Part shown: piece by piece, positions 1-11,424 of the stretch
How the letters are laid out: the number at the start of each line of letters is the position of its first letter
How positions within the stretch are numbered: the first letter of the stretch is position 1
NCBI GenBank assembly: GCA_037043015.1
Contig: CM073325.1
Span: 2,172,501-2,236,500 of the forward strand
DNA length: 64,000 bases
Reading direction: 5' to 3'
From: Bryum argenteum
Lineage: Eukaryota; Streptophyta; Bryopsida; Bryales; Bryaceae
The notes under the pieces: generated by a model
Seen by the model: only the letters and a program-made list of their open reading frames with translations
What the model was told of the DNA's origin: nothing
Database searches by the model: none
Program-made: the position numbers and the translations under genes

Positions 1-1680
1 CAACGTGTCTCTTTCCTTCACAAGCAATCGTCACCTATTACACAACCGCACATCCTATGTATGCACATCGTTCTGAACAGACAATTCCTAAGCACCAACA
101 CACAATCGGAGGCACTCTCTTTTGCTCCTATCGCAACCTTCACCTCACACCAACACAACGCACCCAGCACACAAATAAATACAGCACAACTATCGACAGG
201 CTCCCTTGTACCACCAACGCACCTGATCAACTTCGGACAGGAGCGCCCGACAGCCGCTGCAGCGCCTGTATCTGCCGATCGCACACCACTCGATCCTTCC
301 GCTGCTGCGGAGCTCCCACCGTACCCAACAAAAAGCTCCGAACCCACCACCGTACCTCTGCACCGTTCCCCTTCTGGCCGGACCGCCTTGCTGATGCACA
401 TACGACAACCCAGCAACAAAACTCACATTCACACCGCCCACTTGACCCCCAAAACCCAGCGCGGTCGTCCCCGACAAGTAAAACAGCCAGCGCTCACCCT
501 AAAGCGACGCCTGCACACACCGCCGGCACCCAACACCTGAACCCGGAGCTATACAGCCCAAAACCCAGCCCACACAACAACCCCGATACCCGGCTCCAAC
601 AACACAGTAACCCATACCCGGATAAAAGAAGGGTATACCCTCACGGGCCATACCCGGGATACACCCGACCAGGAGGCGGCTGCGTGCAGTACAAGAACAT
701 GCGGGGTATCACGGGCCGGAAAAGAAAACGCATGGCTCGAAGGGAAGACCCTGGTGCTAGCTCAGGCACGGGCCATAAGGTGGGAAGAAAAAATGAGATT
801 GGGGGAGACCGCTACCGTAAGCTTGACGTAAGAAACAAGAAGCCCTCGCATGTAAATGCGAAAGTCAAATGGAACGTTTTGAAACAGCGAGAGCTGTGTA
901 AAGGGACTGAAAGCACACCGCACTCATGCAACCCAAACGGCAGCCCAGAAATACACCCCCAAAATGACGCACTATCCACCCGTTGTAAACTAAACCCTTC
1001 ACACTTCCATCAACAATCCCTAAACCAAAATCCCAACACCTCTTCAAACTCTCCCACATACCATATGAATAGAGTGCTCATTCGACCTATTATTATCCAA
1101 ACTCATAAACACATATCCATATCCAAAACATCCAACCCGCAACCCAAACAAGCACACTCCTTCACACATAAAATAGCCAACCACGTAATCGTCCCTACCA
1201 CACACCCTTCTCTGGAAAATATAGCCGCCCCTGATTTTCTTCAAACCCCTAGTGGGCCTCGGGACACTAGCATTACGAACGGGCACTTCATTCACGCCGG
1301 CCCTTTAAAAAGGAACCGGAGTTTCTATCTATCTCTTCAAACCCCTTATCAACATAAATTATCCACTCAACCTACTCCCCTAAAACACCATTATACACAA
1401 CCAAATATCACACCCTTAATATCTTCAAGACTAACCCCCATACATACACAATACCCGCCTAATTGCACCACTCCGCCAACACTAAACGCTCACACATTAC
1501 TTAAAAAGAACCTACACTCACACATTTTCACCCCGCACAATAAATACACACCCTTTCTTGAAACAAACACAACAAAGACACCAAAATTCCCACACACGCA
1601 CCATCACAGCAAACCTTATACTAACAAAACCTTACCACCATTGCCAAACCTCAACTCACACTTCATCACATACATAAAAT
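1..1680 (+). other. 5' part of the long LINE-associated reading frame, no recognised domain
   Basis: The sequence is open in the frame that later carries the LINE proteins but shows no domain I recognise. Bases 600-670 contain several ATACCCGG-like and GGGTATACCC palindromic words. Around 700-860 the base use becomes more balanced, with a Lys/Arg-rich peptide, which suggests a junction between unlike sequences. It could be the 5' leader of LINE copy A or older flanking DNA read through in frame. Confidence 0.35.
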
Positions 1681-4600
1681 ACTACACATATATTCACCTA
1701 GCAAAACCAAAAGAAAAAACCATCAAAGGACAATTTATACCCAATCACATCCTCCTACTATTAGGAGGTGACATTGAACCCAACACAGGCCCTATGCCAA
1801 ATATACTACACGCACACCCAGCCCTACACCGACAGCACAACAAAACATATTTCATCTCCAATTCAATAAAACTCTACCCAAAATATAAACATCTCGCATC
1901 CACATTTTCCTCCACCATCCAAACATCCCATCCCAACCACCAAACAAGTCAAAATACATACCCATGCTTAACACGTTACATTCAAAATCACCCACAATTC
2001 CCACCACCAAACGTTCTATATGCACTTATAATCACCATAGGGCCACAATTACAAATGTGCGAACAATATATGATCTCAAACCCAAACCCAAATTGGACAA
2101 CATCATTACTAAACAAACTATCTAGACTACCAAACGCACGAGCTCGACACCTACAAACTCCTCACCCATACACCCACTTTCTCGACACCCAAAAGGACAT
2201 CATAAAACCCACACTAACCATACATAAAGAACTATATCATCATATCGTAAGACATGCAAACACTGCAAACCTACAATCATTACAAAACAACTTTCCATAC
2301 CTTCCTGACACGCTACTAATAGAAGCCCTAAGATGCACTGAAAAACTCCCCGAATACTCCCAACCCCAACCAATACTACCTACAACCCCCATACAACCTC
2401 AACCACACCCCACAACCCAAAACAACACGCAAATTATTACATGGAACGCGGCTTCACTAAACACATCCCTGCCAAATCTTCAAAATCTCATACACACCTT
2501 TCCTGCAATAATAACTATCCAAGAAACAAAAATTACCGCTAACAAATCCACAAAATTCATCCAACGCTGTATACCACAATATAAACTCCTTTTCAACAAC
2601 ACTCATGCACTAACGCGTTGCACACAACAACGAATGCCATATACCTCCGCTAGGGGAGGTCTTCTCACCCTGATACACCAAAACTACGCCTATCCGGGAA
2701 ACATCACCAAAATCCCAACTCCGGCAAACATTTCACCCTACCTTCAAATCATTCTCATATCCAACAGACCCCTCACCCCTTGGTTACTCATACACTTATA
2801 TATGCCCTCCCACCCGGAAGACATAGGATTAATCCCCCACATCCAACAAACAATCACCACGCAAACACAAGCACACCCAAATCACATCCACATCCTATGT
2901 GGGGACTTTAACAGAGATATCGCTCTAATAGGCAGGCAAAACGCACAAACCAACACACCACCACAAGAAGAAGACACCCAATGGCGCACCTTTACAGAAA
3001 GTCTTAACCTCAAATACATTCCCACAAACAACCCATTCTCTAGACAAGGTGGATATAACTATACAGAAACAAGCCTGATTGACGGCTACTACATAAACTT
3101 GACGGACCACCATCATTTTACATCCACGACAAACCACACTCAGAACTTAAACTCAGACCACTCACCAATATCCCTTCACATCCCTCCACAACTGTTGATA
3201 GCAAGACCGTCACCCGTTCTCACTATAAAACCCCCACGAATTCTTAATCCTATCCCACAAACAAACCTGAACACATTCACCACTACATTTTTCGAACAAA
3301 ATATAGATACAACAACAATAAACCCCGCACTTACAAAACAGATTAAATCACTGCACACCTTTACCGCACCAAGAATAAACAAAACTATCTTTCAAAAATT
3401 GTACAAAAACACACATACACAATTATATCTCATCCAAGCCCAAATAAAATTCTACACAAAAGGCAACAACAAGACACTCCACACAACTAACACCTACGCC
3501 TCACAACAAAAAAAACATACTGGGAATATTTGTCACAACAAAGCTCGTACAAAGGCAACAATAAAGCCTCATACTCGATTACAAAATACAAAAACACACG
3601 TCTCTTCACACCAAAAACCAATATATCTACCATGTAAACGAAATAGAGCTTGGCCTCCCGGCCTTGCCTATAAAAAGATACATCAAAGAAGAAACAACAA
3701 ACCAATAGTCCCAAAAACCTACAAAACGTATATTTCACAAACAATTAACAAAATACTAGAAAACACAACTCTCTATAAACAATTACTTATCAACACTCTT
3801 AAACCTATAAAAGATAGATTGACGTACACATACTTAGGTATTGTTTGCTCTAAAACATTACAAAAAACCAAGGCAATATATAAAAAAATTTGCGCTCAAA
3901 CAAATACTCACCTAAAACAAAGCCAAATCCCTACAAAACAAACAGACACCTTACCACACCAAAAACAAATACATACATACACATACAAATTACAAAAGTT
4001 TACTCAAAAAGATAACAAAACACACCAAGCTCGGCCTCCTGGCCTCGCCCAAATAAAGACTCATCTACAAGACTCTAAAAAAATTTATACTCACACAATT
4101 AACCGAGCTAGGCCTCCCGGCCTCGCCTATAGAACAATAATCCAAAATACATATAAAAACCAAAATAATATAAAAGACATACTTACAAGTTTACAAATAC
4201 ATGCACACATCCTCAAATCCACATTAGCACACAAAACACAACAAAATACTCACAATGCTAAAACATACCATTACGTGTACAACGGGAAATACCACCTAAC
4301 CAAATGCGATGACATTGAAACCAACCTAGGGCCCATGCCAAATATACTCAAAATACAACAATTTCTCCCATCAGACCCGAAAACCCCTATGACAACCAAC
4401 GCTCACCACATAATAGCACTACTTCTTCTATGTGGTGATATCGAATCAAATCCGGGCCCTATGCTTGATATTCTAAAAACGCACCCGAACACACATAAAA
4501 GAAGAAACAAACTTTACTTCCTCCCATGCACAATCAAACTACACCCGGAATACCAACACCTAGCCACTTTGTTTTCCCCATGTTTAAATCCCACACACCC

Positions 4601-5376
4601 AAAACACCAAGAAACAAATACAACCTACCCACACCTCTCCCAATACACTTACGAAAACCGCCACCCCCCTCCCCCACGTATACTCTTTGCACTCATCATC
4701 ACAATAAGCCCGTCACTTGAGACCTGCAACCACATACTAATGCAATTACCCAACCCAAACTCGACGACTATTTTATTGAATAAAATGATGCACCTACAAA
4801 ACCCACCCAAACGACACATTGCTACTCCACACCCATACATCCATTTTAAAGACACAAACCCGAACTTATTTAAACCCTCTAACGCTATCCACAACCAACT
4901 CTACGAACACATTCGACAAAATAATACGTCCCCAAATTTACAAACCATTTTGGAAGAATTCCCATTTCTACCTAAAATTCTTCTCACAAAATCTCTAAAA
5001 CTCAACGACCCATTATTAGAATACTCCTACCCCCCTCTTGCCCTTCTCCTGCCACCCCCGCAACTCCCACGAATACCAACATCTAATTATAGCACACACT
5101 TCATCACATGGAATGCCTCATCGCTAAACACAACCCTACCAAACATCCAAGATTTAATTTCAGACACACCAACAAATCCTGCAATCACCACAATACAAGA
5201 AACCAAACTAACTGCCACAAAATCCACTAAATATTTACAAAACTTATTTCCAAACTACAAACTAATCCTCAATAACACCCACTCCTTGACCAGATGTATG
5301 CAACAAAGAAAGCCATACACACCGGTGAGAGGTGGTCTCCTCACACTTATAAACGGTGGTTTCCTCACACTTTTAC

Positions 5377-5425
<49 letters not shown>

Positions 5426-7289
5426 TGCACATCCACATACACATATACATACACACACACATACACATAAAAATACATACACAATCATAAATACAAATAT
5501 TTTTGCACTTGAACCTCTTGGGAACCCCAAACTCATACTATGGCTACTAAGGAATCTCAAGTTTATACTTGGGCTACTTGGGGATAACACATTAAACAAA
5601 ACAACAAGAACACAAATCTACACATTACACCAAAAACAAACCTATCTCCCCCACAAACCAAACAGAGCTCGGCCTCCCGGCCTCGCCAAAAAATTAATAC
5701 ACCAAAACACACCCCATCTCATAAATAATACAACAAAAACCAACCCAACAAAACAAGATAAATACTCCAAACAAATGGAAAATCCCAAGATACACAAAAC
5801 AAATTGGTCCCCCTCTCAAACACATACAACCTATACCCAAACACAATCAAAACCTGAAAATCCTAAAATGCCCAATCCTAAAACAAACACCATATCACAT
5901 CTTGCCAGACCAAAATCCAAAACTCCCAAAGGCAAATTCATCCCAAACTATTTATTCCTCCTACTCTACGGTGACGTCGAACCAAACCCAGGCCCCATGC
6001 CAAATATCCTACACACCCACCCTGCCAAACATAGACGACACAGCAACACATACTTCATTCCGAGCACAATTATATTATATCCAGAATACAAACCCCTCGC
6101 AAAAATATTCTCCTCCACAATCCAAACGACACACCCTGACCACCCAACAAGTATAAAGAAATACCCATGTCTAACACGTTACATACATAACCACCCCCAA
6201 TACCCACTGCCAAATTTTCTATACGCACTAATTACCACCATTGGTCCTCTACTAACAATGTGTGAACAACATATATTATCAAACCCAACTCCTGAATGGA
6301 CTACATCATTACTTAACAAACTTTCCCGTTTACCAAACATCCCCTCCCGTCACTTAAATAATCCTCACCCCTACACTAACTTTTTAGAAACACACCAACA
6401 CAATATTACACCCACTCGCACGATACACAATGAATTATATAATTATATCACAAACATAAACAAAAATGCAAACCTACAAACATTAATGGTTGAATTCCCA
6501 TACATACCAAAAGAACTACTAATCGAAGCCTTAAAATGTAAAACACACATTCCCGAGTACTCACACCCACCACGACTTCCGCCCACTCCCCCTCTTCAAC
6601 CTCAACCCCAAATTACTACATACCAAAGCACACTTATGACTACCTGGAATGCAGCTTCACTCAATACTGCACTTCCCAACATCCACCAGCTCGCGGATAA
6701 CCTTCCCGCCATCATTACCATACAAGAAACAAAACTCACTGCAAATAAATCCACAAAACACATACAACGTATGCTTCCACAATATAAACTCATCTTCAAC
6801 AACACACATGCCCTCACTAGATGTATACAACAAAGATTAAGATACACACCCACTAGAGGCGGCCTTCTCACCCTAATCCACTACAAATATGCTTCCCCAG
6901 GCAATGTCACCAAGATCCCAACACCAGCAAACATCTCACCATATTTACAAATCATACATATTGCAAACAAACCACTCATACCATGGATTCTTATCCATCT
7001 CTACATGCCGTCCCATCCCGAAGATATAGGACTAATCCCCTCCATTCAGCAAACAATTACCACCCAAATACAAACACATCCAAATCACACCCATATTCTT
7101 TGTGGTGATTTTAACAGAGACATCGCACTCATAGGCAGACAAAACGAACATACCACAACACCACCACAAGACGAAGACATTCAATGGCGCACCTTCACCG
7201 ATAGTCTCAATCTAAAGTACATTCCTACAAAACAAATTTATTCTCCGCATAAGGCGGATACAACTATACTGAGAATCCAAATTTATTGA
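57..7289 (+). CDS. 2410-codon open frame spanning three tandem LINE 5' modules with four 2A-like motifs
   Basis: One frame stays open for 7.2 kb and ends at a TGA at 7287-7289. In order it holds an unrecognised leader (residues 1-560), a 2A-like motif (about 571), an N-terminal LINE domain of about 220 residues, and a complete APE-type endonuclease (about 796-1045: WNAASLN, QETK, LYMPSHPED, GDFNRD, SLIDGYY, SDHSPI). Then come a linker with three copies of RARPPGLA, a degenerate and a canonical 2A-like motif (1418, 1460), a second APE cut after RGGLLTLI, a Thr/His microsatellite, a fourth 2A-like motif (1972) and a third APE that runs into the stop. APE nucleases nick target DNA for LINE insertion; 2A peptides cause ribosome skipping. 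The tandem duplication is plain in the sequence. Whether the frame is translated as one unit is inference. The first ATG at 57 is arbitrary. Confidence 0.7.
1680..3345 (+). mobile_element. LINE copy A: N-terminal domain and intact APE endonuclease, 3'-truncated
   Basis: From the FIPNHILLLL peptide to about 3345 the protein aligns by eye with copy C, up to the shared RILNPIPQ and FFEQN/FSEQN stretches. After that the two diverge, so this copy lacks RT, RNase H and the C-terminal nuclease. All APE catalytic motifs are present: Glu in QETK at 2523, GDFNRD at 2901-2918 and SDH at 3153-3161. Base use is heavily A+C on the plus strand, as in the other copies. The 3' boundary is estimated from loss of similarity. 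Confidence 0.75.
1767..1793 (+). other. 2A-like ribosome-skipping motif, variant (GDIEPNTGP)
   Basis: The motif is preceded by a Leu run (HILLLLG) and followed directly by Met-Pro-Asn, the start of the LINE N-terminal domain. The usual core is D-V/I-E-x-N-P-G-P; here Thr replaces the first Pro, which should weaken or abolish skipping. The other copies restore Pro, so this looks like a mutation of a 2A site. Confidence 0.75.
3646..4127 (+). repeat. Three copies of a 23-bp GC-rich motif in the LINE linker
   Basis: Near-identical copies lie at 3646-3668, 4027-4049 and 4105-4127, with a fourth at 5665-5687. The shared core is GGCCTCCCGGCCTCGCC with GAGCT just upstream. In the long frame each encodes R-A-R/W-P-P-G-L-A. 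These are islands of G+C in otherwise A/C-rich, G-poor DNA, so they stand out as either a conserved peptide or a cis element of the LINE 5' region. The stretch around them (3345-4270) holds no recognised domain. Confidence 0.6.
4308..4334 (+). other. Degenerate 2A-like motif (DDIETNLGP)
   Basis: It matches the 2A core except Leu for the first Pro, and Met-Pro-Asn follows as at the other sites. It lies 126 bases upstream of a canonical 2A. It probably marks a decayed N-terminus of another partial copy. Confidence 0.6.
4434..4460 (+). other. Canonical 2A-like ribosome-skipping motif (GDIESNPGP)
   Basis: Residues ALLLLCGDIESNPGP match the 2A consensus, including the upstream Leu-rich helix and the Gly-Pro where skipping occurs. 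A Met-Leu-Asp start of the LINE N-terminal domain follows. Such motifs are known at the N-terminus of some APE-type LINEs (for example trypanosome L1Tc and sea-urchin elements). Activity here is inferred. Confidence 0.85.
5375..5468 (+). repeat. (ACATAC)n microsatellite in frame
   Basis: An uninterrupted run of hexamer ACATAC and related units encodes alternating His-Thr inside the long open frame, directly at the truncation point of LINE copy B. Confidence 0.95.
5970..5996 (+). other. Canonical 2A-like ribosome-skipping motif of LINE copy C (GDVEPNPGP)
   Basis: YLFLLLYGDVEPNPGP matches the 2A consensus in full and is followed by Met-Pro-Asn. The nearest upstream in-frame ATG at 5871-5873 would give a leader of about 33 residues ahead of the motif, so skipping would release a short leader peptide and the main LINE protein. 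Confidence 0.85.
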
Positions 7290-10145
7290 CGGTTTTACTA
7301 CATAAATTCCACCAATCACCATCTTTTCACCTCCACTACCAACCACACACAAAACCTTAACTCAGACCACTCGCCAGTAAATCTTCACATACCTCAACAA
7401 ACACTAATAGCCCGCCCTCCACCAATATCAATTAAAACAACTCCTCGTATTCTAAACCCCATCCCCCAAGCCAACTTAGACTCATTTAATACTGCATTCT
7501 CTGAACAAAACGCACTGTCTATTAACAACCTTACGACTATTTTAAAACAAGAACAACTCACTAGCACTGAATGGACCACTGCATGTACTCAATTAGACCT
7601 CCTCATAAACTGCACCACAGAAACATTGCTAAAAACTTGTACCGCCCCCCCTATCCCCACTCTCACACCACAAACTAACCATCAGGGTGGATTTCTACCA
7701 AGAAAATCACAAAAAGACTGGAAGAGACACCTCTCTACATACCACTTAATTTGCAAAACAATCTACATAGCCAACAACAACGACACTTGGAGAACACACC
7801 CAATAATACAAGAAACACAACAACACACACATGCAAGCATACCACCCCCCCCGGACACAGATGACACTAAAAAAGATTGGCTAAACACACTAGCAGATTT
7901 AGCCAAAACCGCAAACAAAAAAGCAAGGGCCATAACCACAAAATACACCCGCCAATCCATCAAGAAGGCCATAACAAAATATAGACAACTTTATAACACT
8001 AGCCCCAAGAAAATAAACAACCGTGTCTTCAAAAACCTAGAAACCCCACCACTAGACTGCATCACCACTCGCAACAATGAAATCCTGACTAGCCCAGACG
8101 ATATAGCCCAAGAAATCTTCTTGCAGCAGTCCATCACCAACCGCCCAACCATCCCAACATGCTATTATCAACCAGAACATCCCCAAAACTGCACATGTGC
8201 AGTCCGCCAATACCCGTGGCATGATTTAGATGGATTTATTCTTGAAAAGAGAGGTACCCCAGAAACTCCGCTACACACATACTACAATCGGGAAACTTTT
8301 GACATTTGCTTAAAAAATCTCTCACAAAACAAAGCTCCTGGCCCAGATAAAATCCCTAACTCCATTCTCAAAAATATGCCTGACTCATTCCACACCCTTT
8401 TACACCTCTTTTTCTCCCACTGCTATAAACAAAAACAAATACCTGCATCTTGGAAAACCAGCCTTACTATACTTCTCTACAAGAAAAGTGACCCCTCACT
8501 TCTCCCCAACCATAGACCCATTGCCCTCGCAAATACACTATACAAACTCTTTACTAGTACCCTTACATTTATTCTATCAGCATACGGCGAACGCCACCAA
8601 ATCCTTCATGACAGCCAAGAAGGCTTTCGAGCTGAAAGAAGTACCTCTAGGCAAATCCAACTTCTTACGGCCACACTTGAAGATGCCAGAATCACAAACC
8701 AAGACATTTATGTAATGTACATCTACTTCAAAAATGCATTTGGATCCTTAGACCATGCTAGACTACTGGCAATAATGGCTGACCTAGGCTACCCAATAGA
8801 TATTGTTGCACTAATTGGAAACATCTACTCACATTCCACCACCATATACACTGGAGAAAACTTTGGAAAAACAAAACCAATACCAATCCAACGGGGTACC
8901 ATCCAAGGCGACACACTAAGCCCATATCTGTTTATCATATTCCTAGAACCCCTTCTGAGATGGCTACAACTAGGAAACCATGGTTACAAATTTGGTACAT
9001 CAAAAACAATAATTAACTCTGCTGCATATGCTGATGACCTAGTTGCTCTCACTGCTACCCTTGAAGCGCTACAAACACAAATGAATAAAATTGAAAAATT
9101 CAGTGACTGGACTGGACTCGAAGTAGGTACACCAAAATGCGCAGTTACCGGCTGCCCAAACAAATCCAAACTCACACCCACCGCCTTCAAAACCCTTCTT
9201 CAAACACAAAACATCAATTACAAAAATGAACCATTACCAACACTACACCAAAATGAAGCCTACCCCTACCTCGGTATTCAAATGGTACCAACTCTCAAGT
9301 GGAAACTCCAAACACACATAACCACCAAAAAACTAGTAATGTGTAGAATGTGTTGAAATGTGTAGAATGTGGTAAACAATGTCAAAATTATGAAATGTGT
9401 AGAATGTGTTGAACAATGTCAAAAACTCTCTAACTGCCCTGCCACAATGAAACAAAAAATCAATATGGTGGATACAGTCATACGCGCAGGCGTTGCATAT
9501 AGCTTCTATGTAGTACCCTACTCACTACCAATGATCGAAAAACTAGACAAGAAAATCACCAGCATCCAAAAAACAATATGTGGGCTACCTAAATGTACGG
9601 CAAATGTCATTGCACAATTACCACATGAAGACTTTGGCCTTGAAGCTTTCTCCCTTAAAAATGCTTACCTCAAATGCATTGGAGACCAACTTACAAATGC
9701 ACTAAATGACAAAGGTAAACTTGGCCCAATCTACCAAGGTCTCATTCAACACATTCTAGCAAAATATGGTGGATCCCAAGAAATCCCCCGAATAAAATAC
9801 AACGATTGCATACATTCCCCAATCACAAGAACAATCTTCCTACTTAAAGAAGCTGGTGGACTACACCTCAAATGCACACTTGACAACTTCCAACTCCAAG
9901 CCACCGAATTACAAACGCGATGGCTGACCCAGGCATCAATTCTCCTACCCCACCTAAATCCCAAAGTCTCCCTCAAATTATTACATAAACTACTACTTCT
10001 CAAAATAACCAAAATAAGCCACCTCACACTCCCAAATGGAACCACCCTCATGTCACCTATAGATTTCAAAATATACTATAAAAATCCCAGTAAATTAGAA
10101 CGCAACGCTCTCAATCTTGCTCAACAATTATTGGGGAATGCACGG
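7290..10145 (+). pseudogene. LINE copy C reverse transcriptase and thumb region (broken)
   Basis: After the TGA at 7287 the same frame resumes with the end of the APE (YYIN, SDHSPV) and runs to 9356. RT motifs in order: KAPGPDKIP, LLYKKSDPSLLPNHRPIAL, SQEGFRAERSTSRQ, YIYFKNAFGSLDH, QGDTLSPYLF, AYADDLVAL (9024-9047) and YPYLGIQM. The catalytic YADD is intact, but the first catalytic Asp, expected before F-K-N-A-F, is Tyr at 8724-8726, so cDNA synthesis should fail. A duplicated segment breaks the frame at 9338-9425. The frame then continues through the region ending LAQQLLGNAR at 10145, where the 21-kb element enters. Confidence 0.85.
9338..9425 (+). repeat. Short tandem duplication breaking the RT frame
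   Basis: The words ATGTGTAGAATGTG and GAACAATGTCAAAA recur two to three times. They encode variants of MCRMC/CVECVEQCQK in different frames and add a stop at 9354. The downstream frame is intact, so this is a local slippage-type duplication. Confidence 0.75.
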
Positions 10146-10175
10146 GTGTGAGCGGAGAGCGGTGAGCGGTGAGCG
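10146..10175 (+). repeat. Left terminal inverted repeat of the 21-kb element
   Basis: It begins GTGTGAGCGGAGAGCGG and continues with direct GTGAGCGG repeats. It is the exact reverse complement of 31093-31122. The TGA inside it ends the LINE frame at 10149-10151. Confidence 0.9.
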
Positions 10176-10639
10176 GTGATTGGCAGAAATTTTTTTTTCT
10201 CATGAAAGATTAAGACCCTATTACCACTGATTGCCAAAAAAAATTAAAAGTTAATAGCCCTATTACCATGAAATGGGTGGTTTAGAATTTTTGAAATGGT
10301 CACTTTTAGGCAAAAAAGTACCCAAAACCGTGGATATAGGTCTTTTATCTATTTATTCTCATGGTATTGAGGTTATACAATATTTCATATATTATCCACA
10401 ATTGCAAGTTTAAATAAAAGTTAATTAAAATATGGGCTGGCGTCATCATGTGTAACCAATTTAATTCAAACCATATACAAAATGTAAACCAAATTTTGGG
10501 ATGGCCCTTTAGGTAATAAATAAGTTTATTTTATCGATTTTAAGATTTAGAGAATAATTAGGGCTGACGTCATCAATTTTCTATTACTCTTGTCAGAATT
10601 ATTGGTAAATGCTGCGGATTATATAATCAGAAATTTATA
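10176..10639. other. Left subterminal region of the 21-kb element
   Basis: AT-rich non-coding DNA. A CAAAACCGTGGATATAGG word at about 10322 resembles CAAAACCACGGTTATAAG near the right end at about 30957. The stretch GGGCTGACGTCATCA at about 10561 recurs as GGGCTGATGTCATCA at about 46510 in the 12.7-kb element. No gene is seen. Confidence 0.5.
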
Positions 10640-10810
10640 AGTAGAGGTCGTCTTCTTGTCTCTCCTTGTAAGGTGTAGAGAAAGACATTCATGTGGCATT
10701 GTAGTGGTCCGAGTTCGATTCTCCTCGGCCTCGTTTGAGCGTTGCACTGCGACTTAAAGTAGCTATCCTGAGCTATACATATAATGGACTGTAGCCCCTA
10801 CCAACATTGG
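10640..10810 (+). repeat. tRNA-derived SINE-like unit
   Basis: GGTCCGAGTTCGATTCTCC fits an internal pol III B box (G-T-T-C-G-A-x-x-C), with a possible A-box region 30-60 bases upstream, followed by CTCGTTTGAGC. A related string with the same B box and TTTGAGC lies on the minus strand at 34118-34332. Intact tRNA folding is not evident. Confidence 0.4.
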
Positions 10811-11424
10811 CAAGATTCAATCACTCCAATGCAAAATAATAAAAACCTTCAAAACTTTTAGGTCGCATAGAGTTTAAAACTTAAACTCTTACATACATCG
10901 ATGCGTGGAAATGAAAGTTGAAGAAGTTTCATCAAAATTAGGGCTGACGTAACCGTTAAAGGAGTTTTTGTTGTTTTGCTCTTAACCCTTTTGGGCCGAG
11001 CCTGCCAAATTTGGTCGATTTGTGAGGACCTAGGGGAAAACAAATTGAACAAGGGCTCAGCTGAATGATTGTGAAGGGCAATGAAAGTGCGCAACTAATG
11101 ACCCCATGCACAGTGAACTTGGAGCCCTCTTAATCCGAAATGACAATTGTGCTCAAACGAAGTTCATATGTTCCGAGTGGAGGCTGGTCCCAACACATCG
11201 TTTCTAAAAAATCGACCTTGTAATTCGTGTCTGCCTTCAACTACTGCCGGATCCAAGAAGGGCGCCCTCGGCCGTTATGGATTATATGGGTTAACTAATG
11301 TGTGAGAAATAAAAACCGTATATATTGAAAAACACATATAGATAGTATATAAGTAATCGATCATGGAAAACTACGAATGTATGGCGCTACCATGTCCAGT
11401 ACCTATCGGAATACAAATCACAAA
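10811..11424. other. Non-coding stretch downstream of the ParB-methyltransferase gene
   Basis: I see only short chance frames. The GGGCTGACGTAAC word at about 10941 echoes the subterminal GGGCTGACGTCATC words. The segment likely holds the 3' end of the minus-strand gene. Confidence 0.4.

Larger units (their letters stand above)
4275..5357 (+). mobile_element. LINE copy B: 2A-like motif, N-terminal domain and truncated APE
   Basis: Copy B starts near a degenerate and a canonical 2A-like motif and follows the copy A/C protein through the N-terminal domain (HPYIHF, LLNKMMHL) and the first half of the APE (WNASSLN at about 5109, IQETKLTA). It stops after RGGLLTLI at about 5345. A partly duplicated GGTGGT..CTCACACTT segment follows and then a microsatellite. 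GDFNRD and SDH are missing, so no active nuclease is encoded. It diverges from A and C more than they do from each other. Confidence 0.75.

Noticed and set aside
18..477. Minus-strand ORFs opposite the LINE leader
   Set aside because: No start context or domain; the plus strand carries the continuous frame.
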